Shown here piece after piece: positions 1 to 7,500 of a stretch of 32,820 nt of DNA. Each line of letters begins with the position of its first letter. Position 1 is the first letter of the stretch. Below the pieces are notes generated by a model. The model was not told the origin of the DNA. It did no database searches and saw only the letters and a list, made by a program, of their open reading frames with translations. Source of the stretch: an uncultured Collinsella sp. (lineage in GTDB: Bacteria; Actinomycetota; Coriobacteriia; Coriobacteriales; Coriobacteriaceae); contig CALHDP010000058.1 of the NCBI GenBank assembly GCA_938023085.1, forward strand, positions 1 through 32,820, written 5' to 3'. The translations under genes were made by a program, and so were the position numbers.

Positions 1-303
1 GGCGACGCGACGCTCGATGCCCTGCGCGAGAAGGCTTCGATGCCGACGTTTATCGCGGATGGTGCTCGCGGCCTGGCGCTTGCCGCCCGCCGCGTGGCCG
101 ATGCCGCGCCGAGCATGCCGCGTCCGCCGCTCAGCCGTCGCCTTGCCGGTAAGCGCATGAGCCGTCCGGTACCGAGCGTGTCACTCAGTCGTCGTGACCT
201 GCGCTTTTTCAATGCCTTCCCGCGTCTGCGCATCAATCGCTACGAAGGTGTCATTCGAGCTACCGACCTCCGCGACCGAGCCCGCGAGCTGTTCCGCCAC
301 TAG
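1..303 (+). CDS. 3' end of an unrecognised gene (C-terminal 100 residues)
   Basis: An open frame runs from the first base to the TAG at 301-303, so the start lies outside the window. The visible 100 residues are rich in Arg, Ala and Pro and contain no hydrophobic segment long enough for a membrane helix. The last third (RDLRFFNAFPRLRINRYEGV and following) looks like a folded, basic segment. I do not recognise a family from this fragment. Codon use matches the neighbouring genes, with G or C preferred at third positions, which supports real coding. The next gene starts about 200 bases downstream on the same strand and is probably transcribed separately. Confidence 0.6.
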   Translation, partial: GDATLDALREKASMPTFIADGARGLALAARRVADAAPSMPRPPLSRRLAGKRMSRPVPSVSLSRRDLRFFNAFPRLRINRYEGVIRATDLRDRARELFRH

Positions 304-501
304 CCGGGACGGGCGCGCTCACGGCTTCCTTGCTCGCGTATTTCCCGTTCGTTTCGCGTCCGTTGCCGCGCCGTTTCCAAGATTGCGGCGCCGTTTCCAT
401 TCGACAACGCCGCGTTTAACAACGCCGTATCTGGTCTACACCAGTTGTCCCTCGGCCGCATTATGGGCGCCGACAACGTTCATACGACCAAGGGAGAGCG
501 A

Positions 502-1779
502 ATGTACGATACGGGTTCGACAACGTTTATGCTCATCTGCACCATGCTCGTTTTTTTAATGACACCGGGTCTGGCGTTTTTCTATGGCGGCCTGTCCAGG
601 CGCAAAAATGTCATCAACACCATGCTCATGTGCTTTGGCGCCATTGGTCTGGTTGGTGTGCTGTGGATTGTTGCCGGCTGGTCTCTGGCCTATGGCGGCG
701 ACGGTTCGAGTCCGTTTATTGGAGGCCTTGACCAGCTGCTGTGCCTGCCGGTGCTCAACCAGGTGCTGCAGGCGGCCGAGGGCAACGCCGCGGACGGCGC
801 CGCCTACCCCCAGATCATCAACATCGCCTTCCAGATGGCATTTGCCATGATCACGGCTGCTATCGTCACGGGCAGCCTGGCCGGCCGCGTCAAGTTTGGT
901 GCCATGACGGCCTTCCTGGGCATTTGGCTGCTCGCGGTCTATGTGCCGCTCGCCCACATGGTCTGGGGCGGCGAGGGCTCCTTTATCGGCGACATCATCG
1001 GCGCGCTCGACTTTGCCGGCGGCGACGTAGTACACATTTCGTCCGGTCTCACGGGCCTGATTCTCTGCTTAATGCTCGGCCGTCGTCGTGGCTTTGGCAT
1101 GGTGAGCTATCGTCCGCATAACGTGCCGTTTGTGGCGCTGGGCGCCGGTCTGCTTTGGTTTGGCTGGTTTGGCTTTAACGGCGGCAGCGAGTTTAAGGCC
1201 GATGCCGTGGCGGCACTCGCCATCCTCAACACTGTGACGGCCAGCGCGGCGGGCATGGTCTCGTGGCTTGCCGTCGAGCGCGTGCACACCGGTCGCCCCA
1301 CGCTGGTGGGCGCCAGCACCGGTCTGGTTGCGGGCCTTGTGGTGGTCACGCCGGGTGCGGGCTTTGTCGAGCCGTGGGCGGCGCTGGTCATGGGCCTGAT
1401 CGTCTCGCCTGTCTGCTACCTGGCCATCAGCCATCTTAAGACCAAGTTTGGCTACGACGATGCGCTCGACGCGTTCGGTTGCCACGGCATCGGCGGCATC
1501 TTGGGCGGCGTGCTCACGGGCCTGTTCTGTGTGCCGGAGCTCTCGTGGACCGGTAAGGGTGGCCTGTTCTACACGGGCGACGTGTCGCTGCTCGTCTCGC
1601 AGATTTCGGGCATTGTGGTGACGGTCGCTATTGTACTGGTGCTCGACTTGGTGACCGCCGCGGTGGTCAAGGCGCTGTTCCACGGCAGCCTGCACGTGGA
1701 CGAGGCCGACGAGGCGCTGGGCCTGGACGCGAGTCAGCATGGCGAGAGCGCTTATCCCTCGTTCTCCGGACTCGATTAG
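502..1779 (+). CDS. amtB: Ammonium transporter (Amt/Rh family)
   Basis: A polytopic inner-membrane channel that moves ammonium or ammonia into the cell; 425 residues, normal for the family. The start at 502 is chosen because AAGGGAG lies about seven bases upstream and the protein then begins directly with the first membrane helix; an in-frame ATG at 445 would add a hydrophilic leader and lacks a ribosome site. Family marks include FFYGGLSRRKNV in helix 1 to loop 1. The twin pore histidines are also present: His178 in VVHISSGLTG and His328 in FGCHGIGGILGG. The P-II gene downstream on the same strand is the usual partner, which blocks the channel when nitrogen is plentiful. The order amtB then P-II is like Bacillus nrgAB and opposite to the enterobacterial glnK-amtB order. 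Function is secure from family knowledge; regulation is inferred. Confidence 0.96.
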   Translation: MYDTGSTTFMLICTMLVFLMTPGLAFFYGGLSRRKNVINTMLMCFGAIGLVGVLWIVAGWSLAYGGDGSSPFIGGLDQLLCLPVLNQVLQAAEGNAADGAAYPQIINIAFQMAFAMITAAIVTGSLAGRVKFGAMTAFLGIWLLAVYVPLAHMVWGGEGSFIGDIIGALDFAGGDVVHISSGLTGLILCLMLGRRRGFGMVSYRPHNVPFVALGAGLLWFGWFGFNGGSEFKADAVAALAILNTVTASAAGMVSWLAVERVHTGRPTLVGASTGLVAGLVVVTPGAGFVEPWAALVMGLIVSPVCYLAISHLKTKFGYDDALDAFGCHGIGGILGGVLTGLFCVPELSWTGKGGLFYTGDVSLLVSQISGIVVTVAIVLVLDLVTAAVVKALFHGSLHVDEADEALGLDASQHGESAYPSFSGLD

Positions 1780-1807
1780 CAGCTTCCCCAAGCTCCGCAC
1801 CTTGTCG

Positions 1808-1932
1808 TTCAATCGTCGCGCGGCTTTCCCAGGCACCCGACCTTGCCCCTCAAACCGTCGCTTGCGTACCGAAGTACGCGGCGCTCCTCTTTCGGGGCAA
1901 TCTCGGGCACCTGGAAAACCCGCGTCATTGAA
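1808..1932. repeat. Long imperfect inverted repeat between amtB and the P-II gene
   Basis: The left arm (1808-1849) begins TTCAATCG and ends TTGCCCC. The right arm (1894-1932) is nearly its reverse complement, with a few mismatches and bulges over about 40 bases. The interval carries a second small hairpin, GCGTAC-CGAA-GTACGC at 1864-1879. Transcribed through, this would fold into one large stem-loop ending about 40 bases before the P-II start codon. It could be an attenuator or processing site that sets the AmtB to P-II ratio, a terminator, or a dispersed palindromic element that landed here. The sequence alone does not decide. Confidence 0.7.
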
Positions 1933-1970
1933 TGGCAATTCATTTCTTTTTTTGAAGAGAGGAATTCACT

Positions 1971-2309
1971 ATGAAGAAGATTACGGCGATTGTTCGTGCC
2001 GAGAAGCTTGAGGTTCTTAAAGACGCGCTGTTTGCTGCCGATGTTCGCGGCATGACTATCAACCAGGTGCAGGGCTGCGGTGCACAGCATGGCTGGAAGG
2101 AATACGCGCGCGGCAACGAGTTGCTTGTCAACACGATCCCTAAGGTGCAGTTCACGCTCATTTGCGCCGATGAACATATCGACGGCATTGTCGACATCAT
2201 CTGCAATGCCGCCCGCACCGGTGCCGTTGGAGACGGCAAGATTTGGGTCGAGCCGGTCGAGGAGGTTATCCGCATCCGTACCGGCGAACACGGCCCCGCC
2301 GCGGTGTAG
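1971..2309 (+). CDS. glnK: P-II family nitrogen regulatory protein (GlnK-like)
   Basis: A 112-residue trimeric signalling protein that senses 2-oxoglutarate, ATP and ADP and controls AmtB. It is full length. The start is supported by GAAGAGAGGA just upstream. P-II marks are the N-terminus MKKITAIVRAEKLEVLKDAL, the ATP-binding stretch AARTGAVGDGKIWV and the C-terminal IRIRTGE. In the T-loop the E. coli series that ends RGAEY reads RGNEL here, so position 51, the tyrosine that is uridylylated or adenylylated in many bacteria, is leucine. The protein therefore probably responds only through ligand binding, as proposed for Bacillus NrgB. The symbol glnK rather than glnB rests on its position next to amtB. 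Confidence 0.95.
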   Translation: MKKITAIVRAEKLEVLKDALFAADVRGMTINQVQGCGAQHGWKEYARGNELLVNTIPKVQFTLICADEHIDGIVDIICNAARTGAVGDGKIWVEPVEEVIRIRTGEHGPAAV

Positions 2310-2340
2310 GACAATCTTTCGCCTGACGGGCGTGCCTCTC

Positions 2341-2368
2341 TTGGGATGCGCCCGTTCTCGTCTACAAT
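2341..2368 (+). promoter_or_regulatory. Possible sigma-70 promoter for the HAD phosphatase gene
   Basis: TTGGGA (2341-2346) and TACAAT (2363-2368) are separated by 16 bases and lie just upstream of the HAD gene. The spacer overlaps the right arm of a weak stem (ACGGGCG at 2326-2332 with CGCCCGT at 2349-2355). That stem may instead end the P-II transcript. The hexamer match is fair, not strong. Confidence 0.35.
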
Positions 2369-2390
2369 ATCGTGCAGACGAAGGAGAGGC

Positions 2391-3254
2391 ATGCCCATGA
2401 TCAAGATGTTTGCGAGTGACTTAGACGGAACGCTGCTGAATGCCCTACACGAGGCCGACGGAACCATCCGCCGCGCCATTCGCGAGCTGACCGAAGCCGG
2501 GCTGCATGTGGTTCCCGCGACCGGACGCTCGACGCTGCCGATCGGCGAGCATGGCTTCACAGGTCTGGCACTCGACGCCTGCTGCTCCAACGGATCCATC
2601 GTGCGCGACAGCCATGGTGAGGTGCTCAAGACCTGGACCATCGACCCGCAGGTTACCGAGGAGCTGCTCAAAGCGTTCCCGGACATTTGCTTCGACTGCT
2701 CCACGCCCGACGGCATGTTCTCGAGCGGTTCGTTCGAGATGCACCAGGCGGGCTTTAAAAAGGACAGTCCTATCAAGCGCATCGTGATGCGCGGCATGCG
2801 TGCACGTGGCGGGTATCACGAGGAACAGTATTTCGACCAGTCGATCGGTGACATCCTGCGTCATGACGTGTGCAAAATCAACTGCCGCGTGACCTCGCCC
2901 GAGCTGGAGCGCGACCTTAAGGCATATTTGGCTGAGCGATCGGACCGCGTGGTCAACGCGCCGTTCGATCCGGTGATGTTCGAGATCACGGACGTGGCGT
3001 GCAACAAGGGCGAGAGCGTGGCGTGGCTGGCGGGCTACTACGGTATTGCCGAGGACGAGGTCGCGGTCTACGGCGACGGCGGCAACGACATTGCCATGCT
3101 CAAACGCTTCCGCCACAGCTACGCGACCAAAAACGCAAGCGATGCCGCCAAGGCCGCCGCGAGCGCGACCATCGGCAGCTGCATGGTCCACGCCGTCCCC
3201 AAACACATGCTCGCCACCATGCACAAGCAAAATTCCCGCACCGTCATCGAATAA
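2391..3254 (+). CDS. Cof-type HAD-IIB family hydrolase
   Basis: A cytosolic phosphatase of the haloacid dehalogenase superfamily, type IIB cap, probably acting on a sugar or nucleotide phosphate; the substrate cannot be read from sequence. 287 residues, typical length. Motif I is DLDGTLL near residues 10-16, with the first Asp as nucleophile. Motif II is the PATGRS region, motif III Lys is in CNKGES, and motif IV is YGDGGNDIAML near the C-terminus. Two starts are possible. ATG 2391 is four bases after AAGGAG, and ATG 2397 is ten bases after and gives the family-typical MIKMFASDLDGT. The gene appears monocistronic and is followed immediately by a hairpin repeat. Confidence 0.9.
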   Translation: MPMIKMFASDLDGTLLNALHEADGTIRRAIRELTEAGLHVVPATGRSTLPIGEHGFTGLALDACCSNGSIVRDSHGEVLKTWTIDPQVTEELLKAFPDICFDCSTPDGMFSSGSFEMHQAGFKKDSPIKRIVMRGMRARGGYHEEQYFDQSIGDILRHDVCKINCRVTSPELERDLKAYLAERSDRVVNAPFDPVMFEITDVACNKGESVAWLAGYYGIAEDEVAVYGDGGNDIAMLKRFRHSYATKNASDAAKAAASATIGSCMVHAVPKHMLATMHKQNSRTVIE

Positions 3255-3282
3255 TGTGACAAAGGGACAGCCCCTTTTTCAC
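3255..3282. repeat. Palindromic intergenic repeat with GGGACAG core (copy a)
   Basis: GTGACAAAGGG and CCCCTTTTTCAC form an imperfect hairpin around GGGACAG, starting right after the HAD stop codon. It shares its core and stem plan with hairpins at 3689, 20238, 20316 and 25182. It may also act as a terminator for the HAD gene because the right arm contains a T run. Confidence 0.6.
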
Positions 3283-3382
3283 GAGAACCCTGCACCTTTG
3301 GCATGCGAACATATATTCGTATATATAACTAAGTTTTGATAGAATCGGTATCGTTGACGGCAGCTCCATGTGTCGGGCAGCG

Positions 3383-3401
3383 CCCTCCATCTGATGGGAG
3401 G
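3383..3401 (+). promoter_or_regulatory. Hairpin that would cover the ribosome site of the small peptide gene
   Basis: CCCTCCAT (3383-3390) can pair with ATGGGAGG (3394-3401) across a three-base loop with one bulge. The right arm contains GGGAGG, the ribosome-binding sequence for the ATG at 3410. A self-sequestered ribosome site is a known feature of type I toxin messages. An AT-rich near-palindrome, ATATATTCGTATATAT (3311-3326), and TAGAAT at 3340-3345 lie upstream and may be part of the promoter. Confidence 0.4.
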
Positions 3402-3409
3402 TGATGCCC

Positions 3410-3535
3410 ATGACCGATCTGATTGATTTCGTGAGACTTCTGACCGCTTTGGTCTCGTTCTCCACGGCGCTCGTCGGGCTTTCCGAGGCACTCAAGCAAC
3501 GTTCGAAGCAACGTAAAAGGGGTCGCCGCCGCTAA
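3410..3535 (+). CDS. 41-residue basic single-span membrane peptide, type I toxin-like
   Basis: The ATG at 3410 follows GGGAGG by eight bases. The product starts MTDLIDFVRLLTALVSFSTA, continues with a hydrophobic helix to about residue 28, and ends in a strongly basic tail (KQRSKQRKRGRRR). This plan, together with a sequestered ribosome site and a terminator overlapping the last codons, resembles the small holin-like toxins of type I toxin-antitoxin loci. That assignment is inference; I cannot name a family. An in-frame ATG at 3404 is also possible. The gene stands alone between two GGGACAG-type hairpins. An antisense RNA would be needed for a toxin-antitoxin pair, and none can be shown from the sequence. 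It could also be a simple membrane microprotein. Confidence 0.55.
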   Translation: MTDLIDFVRLLTALVSFSTALVGLSEALKQRSKQRKRGRRR

Positions 3536-3549
3536 GGCGTTGACCCCTT
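3517..3549 (+). terminator. Stem-loop terminator overlapping the end of the small peptide gene
   Basis: AAGGGGTC (3517-3524) pairs perfectly with GACCCCTT (3542-3549), and the loop can pair internally (GCC with GGC). The left arm lies inside the last codons of the peptide gene. A second stem follows at about 3562-3597, built on GCCCAG with CTTGGGC and flanking CGGC with GCCG. The rest of 3550-3688 shows no gene. Confidence 0.6.
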
Positions 3550-3688
3550 AATCCAAGCAACGGCGCTGCCCAGCTTTCCAGAACTTGGGCTGCCGTCGAC
3601 ACTATTCTACCCACGAATGACATTTTGAACAATCGGCAATGCCGCTCCAAAAGCCAGGCACAACTGGCACAACCTAGGCGGTCGCTGA

Positions 3689-3717
3689 ATGTGACAAGGG
3701 GGCAGTCCCTGTCACAT
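3689..3717. repeat. Palindromic intergenic repeat with GGGACAG-like core (copy b)
   Basis: ATGTGAC (3689-3695) and GTCACAT (3711-3717) are perfect arms. Inside them AAGGG pairs with CCCT around a GGCAG centre. It is closely related to the hairpin at 3255 (ATGTGACAAAGGGACAG compared with ATGTGACAAGGGGGCAG). The two copies flank the small peptide gene in the same orientation. Confidence 0.6.
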
Positions 3718-3742
3718 CCAAAATATTGCCTTTACGTGTTGA

Positions 3743-3788
3743 TGCACACGGTGTGCAATAATACTCGCACTGTGCAATAGCGCACAGT
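3743..3788 (+). promoter_or_regulatory. Two operator-like palindromes upstream of the TetR-type gene
   Basis: TGCACACGGTGTGCA (3743-3757) is a perfect palindrome with 7-base arms. ACTGTGC (3769-3775) and GCACAGT (3782-3788) form a second with a 6-base spacer. Both carry the half site TGTGCAATA. They sit immediately before the ribosome site of the regulator, where an autorepressor would bind. Binding by this regulator is inferred from position. Confidence 0.55.
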
Positions 3789-3808
3789 CTGAGTAACAAG
3801 GAGGACGC

Positions 3809-4519
3809 TTGTCCCAGCTCGAGAAATGCGACCGCCGGTCCCTTCGCTCACAGCGTGCCCTTCGCCAGGCGCTTGCCAGCGAGCTTGCCGAAAGCGGCGA
3901 CCTTTCGCGCATTAACGTCGCGTCGCTCACCGAGCGCGCTGGCCTTACGCGCCGCACGTTCTATTCGCACTACCGCGATATCCCCGACTTTATCAATCAA
4001 ATCGAGGACGGCTTGCTGGCCGAGATCCGTGAGCGCATTGAGCTCATCACCGCAGCTCAGCTGCCCGATCTCTATCACAACATCGATGAGCTCGAGCCGG
4101 CACCCGGTTCGGTTGAGTTGCTGCGCTACCTTGCGGCCAACCGCGATTTAATCGGATCGCTGCTGGGCCCGGGCGGCGACCCCGCCTTTATTAAAAAGAT
4201 CATCGATACCGCACGCGAGGCCGTGGTGCCGCGCGCACAGACGGGCATTTTGGGCTTGGCGCTGGGCACCTTCTTTGACTACTACGTCACCTATGTCGTG
4301 AGTGCCGAGGTCGGCATGATCCAGCGTTGGTTTGAGCGTGACCTTTCTGAATCGCCCGAGACCATGGCGCGCATTATGACGGTTATCGCCTTTGTGCGCC
4401 CCGGCGACCTGTATGGCCAACCCATCGATATCAACGTGCCGGAATACGGCATGAAGCTATTGAACCTGCAGCTCGAGGACGCGGTCGACACCACCGCAAC
4501 CGTCGAGTCCAACAACTAA
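3809..4519 (+). CDS. TetR/AcrR-type transcriptional regulator
   Basis: 236 residues, starting with TTG at 3809, four bases after a strong AAGGAGG (3798-3804); no ATG in frame fits better. The N-terminal part is a helix-turn-helix (about residues 20-62) with the family-typical sequence SLTERAGLTRRTFYSHYRD. The remainder is helical and should form the ligand-binding and dimer domain; it contains LGLALGTFFDYYVTYVVSA and looks like the C-terminal domain of small TetR regulators. The gene ends 11 bases before the activase fusion gene, whose ribosome site lies in the gap, so the two are probably co-transcribed. Palindromes at 3743-3788 suggest autoregulation. The ligand may be an acyl-CoA or related acid, which is inference from the neighbour only. 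Confidence 0.88.
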   Translation: MSQLEKCDRRSLRSQRALRQALASELAESGDLSRINVASLTERAGLTRRTFYSHYRDIPDFINQIEDGLLAEIRERIELITAAQLPDLYHNIDELEPAPGSVELLRYLAANRDLIGSLLGPGGDPAFIKKIIDTAREAVVPRAQTGILGLALGTFFDYYVTYVVSAEVGMIQRWFERDLSESPETMARIMTVIAFVRPGDLYGQPIDINVPEYGMKLLNLQLEDAVDTTATVESNN

Positions 4520-4530
4520 GAGGAGAGACA

Positions 4531-7500
4531 ATGAGCAAACTCGTCGAGGGCATTAAAGACCGTGTGGTCGCTGCCGCACGCGAGGCCGCGCCCGCCGTGG
4601 TGGACGCCGCGCAGAAGGCCGCGACCGCGGCTGCCGAGAAAGTTGCCGAGGCAGTTGCCGATGCCAAGAACGTGGCAGGGGAGACGTCCGTCGTCAGCGA
4701 GCCCGCCACCGCCGCTGAGCCCGTAGCCGCCGCCCAGGCCCCCGAAGGCGCGATCTTCAACCCCGAGGCCGCCCGCGGCAACCTGCACCTGGGCATCGAC
4801 GTGGGCTCCACCACCGTTAAGCTCGCCGTGCTCAACGACGACAACCAGATCGTCTACGCCAAGTACCAGCGCCACCACACCGACGTCCGCGCTTGTGCCC
4901 GCGACCTGTTCGAGGGCGCTGCGACCGTGCTGCCGACGGCCCAGATGACCTGCGCCATTACCGGCTCGGGCGGCCTGCTGCTGTCCCAGTGGCTCGACCT
5001 GGAGTTTGTCCAGGAGGTCATCGCCAGCAAGCGTGCCGTCGAGACCCTCATCCCGGCCACCGACGTCGCCATCGAGCTGGGCGGCGAGGACGCCAAGATC
5101 ATCTACTTCGACAACGGCATCGAGCAGCGCATGAACGGTACCTGCGCCGGCGGCACGGGCGCCTTCATCGACCAGATGGCCACTCTGCTGCACACCGACG
5201 CCAGCGGCCTTAACGAACTCGCGGCCAACGCCACCACCATCTATCCCATCGCCAGCCGCTGCGGCGTTTTTGCCAAGACCGACGTGCAGCCGCTGCTCAA
5301 CGAAGGCGCCCGCCCCGAGGACGTCGCCGCTTCCATCTTCCAGGCCGTCGTGACCCAGACCATCTCGGGCCTGGCGTGCGGCCGTCCCATCCGCGGCAAC
5401 GTCGCCTTCCTGGGCGGTCCGCTGCAGTACCTCTCCGAGCTGCGCCACCGCTTCTACCTCACGCTCAACCTGGACGAGGAACACCGTATCGTGCCCCAAA
5501 ACGCCCACCTGTTTGTGGCGAGCGGCGCCGCCATGGCGCACGAGTCCAACAAGCTCAGCACGTTCCCGCAGCTCATCGAGGCCATCGACAGCTTAGGCGA
5601 CACACAGGGTGCCGAGGTCGAGCGCCTGGATCCGCTCTTTGCCACCGACGAGGACTTCGCCGAGTTCAAAACCCGCCACGACCAGGAAGTCGTCCCCAAG
5701 GGCAAGCTCGAAGGCTACACCGGCCGCGTGTTCATCGGTATCGACGCCGGTTCCACCACCATGAAGGCCGCGCTCGTGGGCGAGGACGGTCAGCTGCTGC
5801 ACACCTGGTACGGCAACAACAACGGCGACATCCTGGGCACGGCCAAGGTCATCATGGCCGATTTCTACAACCACATTCCCGCCGGTTGCACCATCGGCCA
5901 CGTGACTACCACGGGCTACGGCGAGGCGCTGCTCATCGAGGCCCTCAAGGCCGACTCCGGCGAGATCGAGACCGTCGCGCATCTGCGCGGCGCCAAGGCG
6001 TTCCTGCCCGGCGTCGAGTTCATTCTGGACATTGGCGGCCAGGACATGAAGTGCCTGCGCGTCAAGGACGGCGTGATCGAGCACATCATGCTCAACGAGG
6101 CCTGCTCGTCGGGTTGCGGTAGCTTTATCGAGAGCTTCGCCGTCTCTATGAATATGGACGTGCGCGCGTTCGCAAACGCTGCCATCCATGCCAAGGCCCC
6201 GGTCGACCTGGGCAGCCGCTGCACGGTCTTTATGAACTCGCGCGTCAAGCAGGCGCAAAAGGAAGGCGCCACGGTGGGCGACATTGCGGCCGGCCTGTCC
6301 TATTCCGTCATCAAGAACGCCCTGTTCAAGGTCATTAAGCTGCGCGACCCCAAGGAGATCGGCAGCCAGGTGATCGTCCAGGGCGGCACCTTTATGTCCG
6401 ATGCGACGCTGCGCGCGTTTGAGCAGCTCACCGGCGTTCATGCCGTGCGTCCCGACATCGCCGGCTGCATGGGCGCCTACGGTGCGGCCTTGCTCGCCCG
6501 CGATCGCGCCGGCGCCGACGGCACCTCGACCATCCTCTCGGCCGAGGACATCGCACACCTCACCGTGACGCAAAAGCATGTCCGCTGCGGCCGTTGCTCT
6601 AACAACTGCCAGCTTACCGTCAACGACTTTGGCGGCGGCAGGCGCTTCATTACCGGCAACCGCTGCGAGAAGGGCGCCGGCCACAAAAAGCAAAAGACCG
6701 AGGCCCCCAACCTCTTCAAAAAGAAAAACGAGTTGCTGTTTAACCGCGAGGTGCTGAGCCCCGACGAGGCCCCGCGCGGCACCGTCGGCATCCCGCGCGC
6801 GCTCAACATGTACGAGAACTACCCCTTCTGGCATGCATTCTTTACGCGCCTGGGCTTTAGCGTGCAGCTGTCCGACCAGTCGAGCAAAAAGACCTACCAG
6901 GCGGGCATCGAGTCCATGCCGTCCGAGAGCGTGTGCTACCCGGCAAAGATGAGCCACGGCCATGTGATGAACCTTATCGACCGCGATGTCGACTTCATCT
7001 GGATGCCGTGCGTGCGTTGGGAGCGCAAGGAGGATCCGACGGCTGGCAACTGCTATAACTGCCCCATCGTCATGAGCTACCCCACGGCGCTGGCGCTCAA
7101 TATTGACGAGATCCGCGAGCAGAACATCGAGTTCCTGTATCCGTTTGTGCCGTATCACGACAAGACCGAGCTCAAGCGCCGCCTGTACCAGGTGCTCGCC
7201 GTCGACCGTGTGGCCGATGCTGAGGCCGGTCGCGGTCGCGTGCGCGGTCCTAAAATCACGCGCTCCGAGGTCGATGCCGCCGTCAACGCTGCCTTTGAGG
7301 CCGATGCGCGTTTCCACGAGGACATCCAGACTATGGGCGAGGAGGCTCTTAAGTGGGTCGAGGACCACGGCGGCCATGGCATCGTACTCGCCGGCCGTCC
7401 TTACCATAACGACCCCGAGATCAACCACGCCCTGCCCGAGCTTATTTCGAGCTTTGGCTTTGCGGTCTTTACCGAGGATTCGCTCGCGCATCTCGTGAAG

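Noticed and set aside
445..501. Upstream start for amtB
   Set aside because: No ribosome site. It would put a hydrophilic leader before the first membrane helix, while ATG 502 has AAGGGAG at the right distance.
551..557. Seven-T tract in amtB as a phase switch
   Set aside because: Seven T is common by chance and the gene is a core nutrient transporter. A similar T run at 1946-1952 is outside coding sequence.
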